Shown: in pieces, positions 60,767 to 64,000 of the stretch
How the letters are laid out: the number at the start of each line of letters is the position of its first letter
How positions within the stretch are numbered: the first letter of the stretch is position 1
Assembly (NCBI GenBank): GCA_963617205.1
Contig: CAVEOA010000005.1
Location: 62,001-126,000, forward strand
Direction: 5' to 3'
DNA length: 64,000 nucleotides
Source of the DNA: UBA11524 sp963617205
Lineage (GTDB): Bacteria > Bacillota > Clostridia > Christensenellales > Aristaeellaceae
Position numbers and translations under genes: made by a program
The notes under the pieces: model-generated
The model's input: only the letters and a program-made list of their open reading frames with translations
Database searches by the model: none
What the model was told of the DNA's origin: nothing

Positions 60767-61587
60767 CAGAGCACCCCGATGGCACGCGCAACGACGCCCT
60801 CCAGCACGATGACGAGCATCAGCGCAATGACGGCGCCGTAGGCATAGTAGTCGTTCCTTGTGATTTCAAGCTTGCGAAGGCGCGTCCGGTTTTCGCCGCC
60901 GTGATAGCAGCGTGCTTCCATCGCCATGGCAAGCTCCCCGGCGCGGCGGAAGGCGCTGACAAAGAGCGGCACGAGCAGCGGAATCATCGCTTTTGCACGG
61001 GCGAACAGGTTGCCGGTCTCGAAGTCCGCGCCGCGTGCCATCTGCGCCTTCATGATCTTATCCGCTTCCTCCATCAGCGTCGGGATGAAGCGGAGCGCGA
61101 TGGACATCATCATTGCCAGCTCATGGGCAGGGAAATGAAACCGCTTGAGCGGCGACAGCAGCAGCTCGATGCCGTCGGACAGCGCAATGGGCGAGGTCGT
61201 CAGCGTCATCAGCGAGGTTGCAAGCACGAGGAACACCAGGCGCAATGAGTAGTGCATGGCCTGCGAAAGCCCTTCGCGCGTGATGTGGAAAATCCACCAG
61301 TCAATCAGCGGCGTTGTGCCGTTGGAAAAGAGCAGATTCAGCAAAAATGTCAGAATCAGGATGATGCGCAGCGGCTTGACGCCCTTGAGCAGCATCCTGA
61401 AGGGCACGTTCGACAGCTTCGCTGACCAGTAAACGAAGGCGAGGATGATGGCGTAGCCGACGAGCGTGTGCACCATGAAAACGGCGACAATCATCAGGAT
61501 GGTCAGGATGATTTTGGTGCGCGGGTCAAGGCGGTGGACGAAGCTGTCAACGGGGTAATACTGCCCTAACGTGATGTTCAGATTCAC
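60766..61587 (-). CDS. ecfT: Energy-coupling factor transporter transmembrane protein EcfT
   Basis: Membrane scaffold linking EcfA ATPases to vitamin-binding S components. 273 residues from GTG 61587 (VNLNITLGQYYPVDSFVHRL), overlapping the ecfA2 stop as GTGA, with AAAGGAGG upstream. DPRTKIILTILMIVAVFMV and four more hydrophobic segments; the two coupling motifs are ARGADFETG (A-R-G) and MEARCYHGG (ARG-like). No S component gene is in the window. Confidence 0.94.
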   Translation of the reverse strand: MNLNITLGQYYPVDSFVHRLDPRTKIILTILMIVAVFMVHTLVGYAIILAFVYWSAKLSNVPFRMLLKGVKPLRIILILTFLLNLLFSNGTTPLIDWWIFHITREGLSQAMHYSLRLVFLVLATSLMTLTTSPIALSDGIELLLSPLKRFHFPAHELAMMMSIALRFIPTLMEEADKIMKAQMARGADFETGNLFARAKAMIPLLVPLFVSAFRRAGELAMAMEARCYHGGENRTRLRKLEITRNDYYAYGAVIALMLVIVLEGVVARAIGVL

Positions 61588-62462
61588 GGCTTGTCCGCCT
61601 CCTTTGCCTGCTTTTCGCGCCAAAGGCGGAGCAGATGGTCGTGCAGCTCCTCCTGCGTGTACAAATCCTCCGGCAGCGGCAGCCCTGCCTGACGCAGATT
61701 TGCGCATAGCTGCGCCGCTTCGGGAACATTCAGCCCGATGCTCCGCATGGTGTCTGCATTGCGGAACACGTTTCGCGGCGTGTCGGTCATGACCAGCTCG
61801 CCCTTGCTCATGACAATCATGCGCGTTGCAAGCCGTGCGCAGTCGTCCATGCTGTGGCTGACCATGACGATGGTGACGCCGCCCTCGCGGTGCAGCTCGC
61901 CGAGCATACCGAGGATGCGGTCGCGGCCTCGCGGGTCAAGCCCTGCGGCAGGCTCGTCAAGAATCAGCACGCGTGGCTCCATGGCGAGCACGCCTGCGAT
62001 GGCAACGCGGCGCATCTGCCCGCCGGAGAGGTCGAATGGGCTGCGGTCGGCGTATTTGTCATAATCAAGATGAACATGCGCCATGGCGCGGCGAACGCGC
62101 TGGTCGATTTCGTCCTCGCTCAGCCCCTGATTTTTCGGACCGAACGCGATGTCCTTGGCGATGGTTTCTTCAAACAGCTGATATTCGGGATACTGAAACA
62201 CGAGTCCGACCTTTTGCCGGATGCGGCGGCGGTCGGCGTGCTCATCGTTTAAATCCTCGCCATCGACCAGAATCTGGCCGCCTGTAGGCTTGAGCAGACC
62301 GTTGAGATGCTGCACGAGCGTTGATTTGCCGCTGCCCGTGTGACCGACGATGCAGACAAATTCGCCGTCGTCAATCGTCAGCGAAACATCATGGACGGCG
62401 GTTGCCTGAAAAGCGCTGCCGGCGCTGTAGGTATGCGTTAAATGTCTGACTTCGATGGGCAT
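61584..62462 (-). CDS. ecfA2: Energy-coupling factor transporter ATP-binding protein EcfA2
   Basis: 292 residues. Walker A GHTGSGKSTLVQHLNGLL, Q-loop VFQYPEYQLFE, signature LSGGQMRRVAIAGVLAMEP, Walker B VLILDEPAAGLDP, H-loop MVSHSMDD, and a C-terminal EcfT-binding region. It overlaps ecfA1 by 25 bases with AAAGGAGG inside the ecfA1 end. Confidence 0.96.
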   Translation of the reverse strand: MPIEVRHLTHTYSAGSAFQATAVHDVSLTIDDGEFVCIVGHTGSGKSTLVQHLNGLLKPTGGQILVDGEDLNDEHADRRRIRQKVGLVFQYPEYQLFEETIAKDIAFGPKNQGLSEDEIDQRVRRAMAHVHLDYDKYADRSPFDLSGGQMRRVAIAGVLAMEPRVLILDEPAAGLDPRGRDRILGMLGELHREGGVTIVMVSHSMDDCARLATRMIVMSKGELVMTDTPRNVFRNADTMRSIGLNVPEAAQLCANLRQAGLPLPEDLYTQEELHDHLLRLWREKQAKEADKP

Positions 62463-63289
62463 AGCAGCGACAGCACCTCCTTTGTCATTTCGTCCACCGT
62501 CATCGCGGTGCCGGACAGCGGCATACCGTCCTTGCGGAGCGCGTCCGACAGCGCCGTCATGTGCGGCACGTCCAGATGCAGCTCACGCAGACGGTCAACC
62601 TGCGGGAAAATTTCACGAGGCGTGCCGGTGAGTACGGCGCTTCCCTGATGCATCACGATGATGCGGTCAGCCTGCGCCGCCTCCTCCATGAAGTGGGTAA
62701 TCCAGACGACGGTAATGCCCTTTTCGCGGTTCAGCCTGCGGATGGTGGACAGCACCTCCTGACGTCCGGCAGGGTCAAGCATGGCGGTCGCTTCGTCCGC
62801 GATGATGATGGCAGGCTCCATGGCGAGGATGCCGGCAATGGCGATGCGCTGCTTCTGTCCGCCGGAGAGCATGTGCGGCGCGGATTCGGCAAATTCACTC
62901 ATGCCGACTGCCTTGAGGGCGCTGTCAATCCGCACAAGCATCTCATCGCGCGGCACGCCGAGGTTCTCCAGCCCGAAAGCGACATCCTCACGCACGACGG
63001 TCGCGACAAGCTGATTATCAGGGTTCTGGAAAATCATCCCTGCCTTGCGGCGGATTTCCCACAGCTTATCCTCGTCCTGCGTATCCATTCCGCAGACGGT
63101 GATGTGTCCTGACGTCGGCAGATAAAGCGCGTTCAGCAGCTTGGCAAGCGTGGATTTGCCCGAGCCGTTATGCCCGAGGACGGCAAGAAATTCGCCTTCC
63201 CGTACCTGCAGCGAAACATGGCTGAGCGCATCGGCGGACGCGTCCTCATAAGCAAAGGTAACGTCCTGAACGTCAATGCATACGTTCAT
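62438..63289 (-). CDS. ecfA1: Energy-coupling factor transporter ATP-binding protein EcfA1
   Basis: 283 residues. Walker A GHNGSGKSTLAKLLNALYLP, Q-loop IFQNPDNQLVATVVREDVAF, signature LSGGQKQRIAIAGILAMEP, Walker B IIIADEATAMLDP, and WITHFMEEA with switch His. First gene of the leftward run; GAAGGAG precedes the ATG. The 266 bases upstream are AT-rich with weak -10 candidates (TATGAT near 63325). Confidence 0.96.
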   Translation of the reverse strand: MNVCIDVQDVTFAYEDASADALSHVSLQVREGEFLAVLGHNGSGKSTLAKLLNALYLPTSGHITVCGMDTQDEDKLWEIRRKAGMIFQNPDNQLVATVVREDVAFGLENLGVPRDEMLVRIDSALKAVGMSEFAESAPHMLSGGQKQRIAIAGILAMEPAIIIADEATAMLDPAGRQEVLSTIRRLNREKGITVVWITHFMEEAAQADRIIVMHQGSAVLTGTPREIFPQVDRLRELHLDVPHMTALSDALRKDGMPLSGTAMTVDEMTKEVLSLLCPSKSDI

Positions 63290-63492
63290 GATGATAAAAC
63301 TCCTTCGGAAAATGCGTCATAAAGCATAATCATAATAATGAGACGAAAATTATTCTATCACGAAACAGGAAAAAAGACAAGTTTGCCGCATAAAAAGCCC
63401 GCGATAAACACGTGGAAGTCCTATGCGCAAAAAGAAATCACAAGAACTAAGGAAATTCTCATCCTGAAAGCTTTTCTTTTTTGCCGGTTTTA

Positions 63493-63501
63493 TGCTATAA
63501 T
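63493..63501 (+). promoter_or_regulatory. Extended -10 promoter of the XpaC-like gene
   Basis: TGCTATAAT (63493-63501), weak -35, 55 bases before the start codon. Confidence 0.6.
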
Positions 63502-63555
63502 GACGATGGCTGTATTTTTCTAACCAGAAAATGAGCATGTAAGAAGGAGTCATGC

Positions 63556-64000
63556 ATGAGCAAATCCAAACGCAAGAACCGGGAGCAGGCGACACAAAAG
63601 GCGAAAATCATCGGCAACATCGCATTCTGGGTGTCGTTCGCGGGCATTATGTGCCTGCCGCTGCCATGGGTGTGGCGTGCTGTGTGCGGCCTCGCGGTCG
63701 GTTCCGGGTTAAAGAAGCTGATTAACATCATGGGTACGCCGCTGGAGGGGCTTCATACCGAGAACGGCGAGCGCGTGAAGGAAGAGACTGTCACGGAAGT
63801 CGGTACGCCGGAGGATGATCACGCCAAGGAGGTCGTCGCGAACGGCTTGTCGCTGCTGGAGCAGATTGGTGAGGAACGCGACGAAATCGGCGAGTACGTC
63901 ATGACGCGCCGGCTGAAGGAGCTCGATGAGCTCGTCCGCAAGATGTTACAGACCGTTGTCGAGCATCCGGATGAAACGAGCCGCCTTCGCAAGTTCATCA
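63556..64000 (+). CDS. XpaC-family protein (partial, continues beyond window)
   Basis: 148 codons present. Basic N-terminus MSKSKRKNREQATQKAKII, a hydrophobic stretch NIAFWVSFAGIMCLPLPWVW, then a helical cytosolic part (LSLLEQIGEERDEIGEYVMT, KMLQTVVEHPDETSRLRKFI) matching the 5-bromo-4-chloroindolyl phosphate hydrolysis (XpaC) family, often paired with TelA-type toxic-anion resistance genes. AAGGAG lies 6 bases before ATG 63556. A role in stress or tellurite resistance is known only by association. Confidence 0.78.
   Translation, partial: MSKSKRKNREQATQKAKIIGNIAFWVSFAGIMCLPLPWVWRAVCGLAVGSGLKKLINIMGTPLEGLHTENGERVKEETVTEVGTPEDDHAKEVVANGLSLLEQIGEERDEIGEYVMTRRLKELDELVRKMLQTVVEHPDETSRLRKFI

Overview
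The window reads as a continuous piece of chromosome from an anaerobic member of the Bacillota (Clostridia-like), with G+C-rich third codon positions. The support is a ctsR-mcsA-mcsB-clpC stress operon with a CtsR operator, groES-groEL behind a perfect CIRCE element, a zinc-binding AbrB regulator, a HutP homologue, a cmk-plsC-ispH/rpsA cluster with IspH fused to ribosomal protein S1, a group II ECF transporter module next to truA, and many sigma-A type promoters with 17-bp spacers. No rRNA, tRNA, CRISPR array, prophage or transposase was seen. I find 58 protein-coding genes, two of them cut by the window edges (gpmI on the left, an XpaC-family gene on the right).

Layout. 1-5 kb: gpmI (partial), pgsA, and a large membrane-anchored beta-propeller protein with a Thr/Pro/Glu-rich stalk. 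5-9.7 kb: clpC, mcsB, mcsA and ctsR, read leftward. 9.7-12.6 kb: a leftward operon of chorismate mutase, shikimate kinase, an orphan amino-acid kinase and a serine beta-lactamase-like hydrolase. 12.8-16.9 kb: galM, then a compact trio of two different alpha/beta-hydrolases and an ATP-grasp ligase. 17-26 kb: a GNAT acetyltransferase, a SWIM-SNF2 helicase, an (alpha/alpha)6-barrel glycosidase, a GH43-GH28 fusion, a Sel1-repeat protein and signal peptidase I. 26.5-36.3 kb: uvrC, a receiver-like protein without an output domain, an SPFH/zinc-ribbon protein, a tandem-OB SSB-like protein, groEL/groES, mutY behind a structured leader, an acyl-ACP thioesterase and abrB.

36.3-43.3 kb: a repeat-rich gap, hutP, cmk, plsC, ispH-rpsA, thiN, purC and an ADP-ribosylglycohydrolase-like gene. 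43.5-52.1 kb: nitroreductase, nucleotidyltransferase, ispE, a DUF1934 protein, an unknown protein, a metallo-beta-lactamase-fold hydrolase, rpmE, a Rho homologue, an RNA methyltransferase and rpsU. 52.3-64 kb: a two-component system, a secreted NAGPA-type glycosidase, pepT, a 96-bp tandem repeat, and a leftward run of ecfA1-ecfA2-ecfT-truA-ACT/MBL-FAD oxidoreductase, then the start of an XpaC-like gene.

The strongest unusual signals are: (1) a full-length Rho homologue whose P-loop and other ATPase motifs are replaced, so it looks like a pseudo-ATPase; (2) an McsB arginine kinase with Phe in place of the active-site Cys; (3) the unexplained esterase-esterase-ATP-grasp operon; (4) a family of small GAA/TTC-loop hairpins found just after stop codons, inside one coding linker and inside larger repeats, two of which abut promoters; (5) an IspH-S1 fusion with a strong internal ribosome binding site before the S1 half. 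All calls are from reading the sequence; no database search was run.
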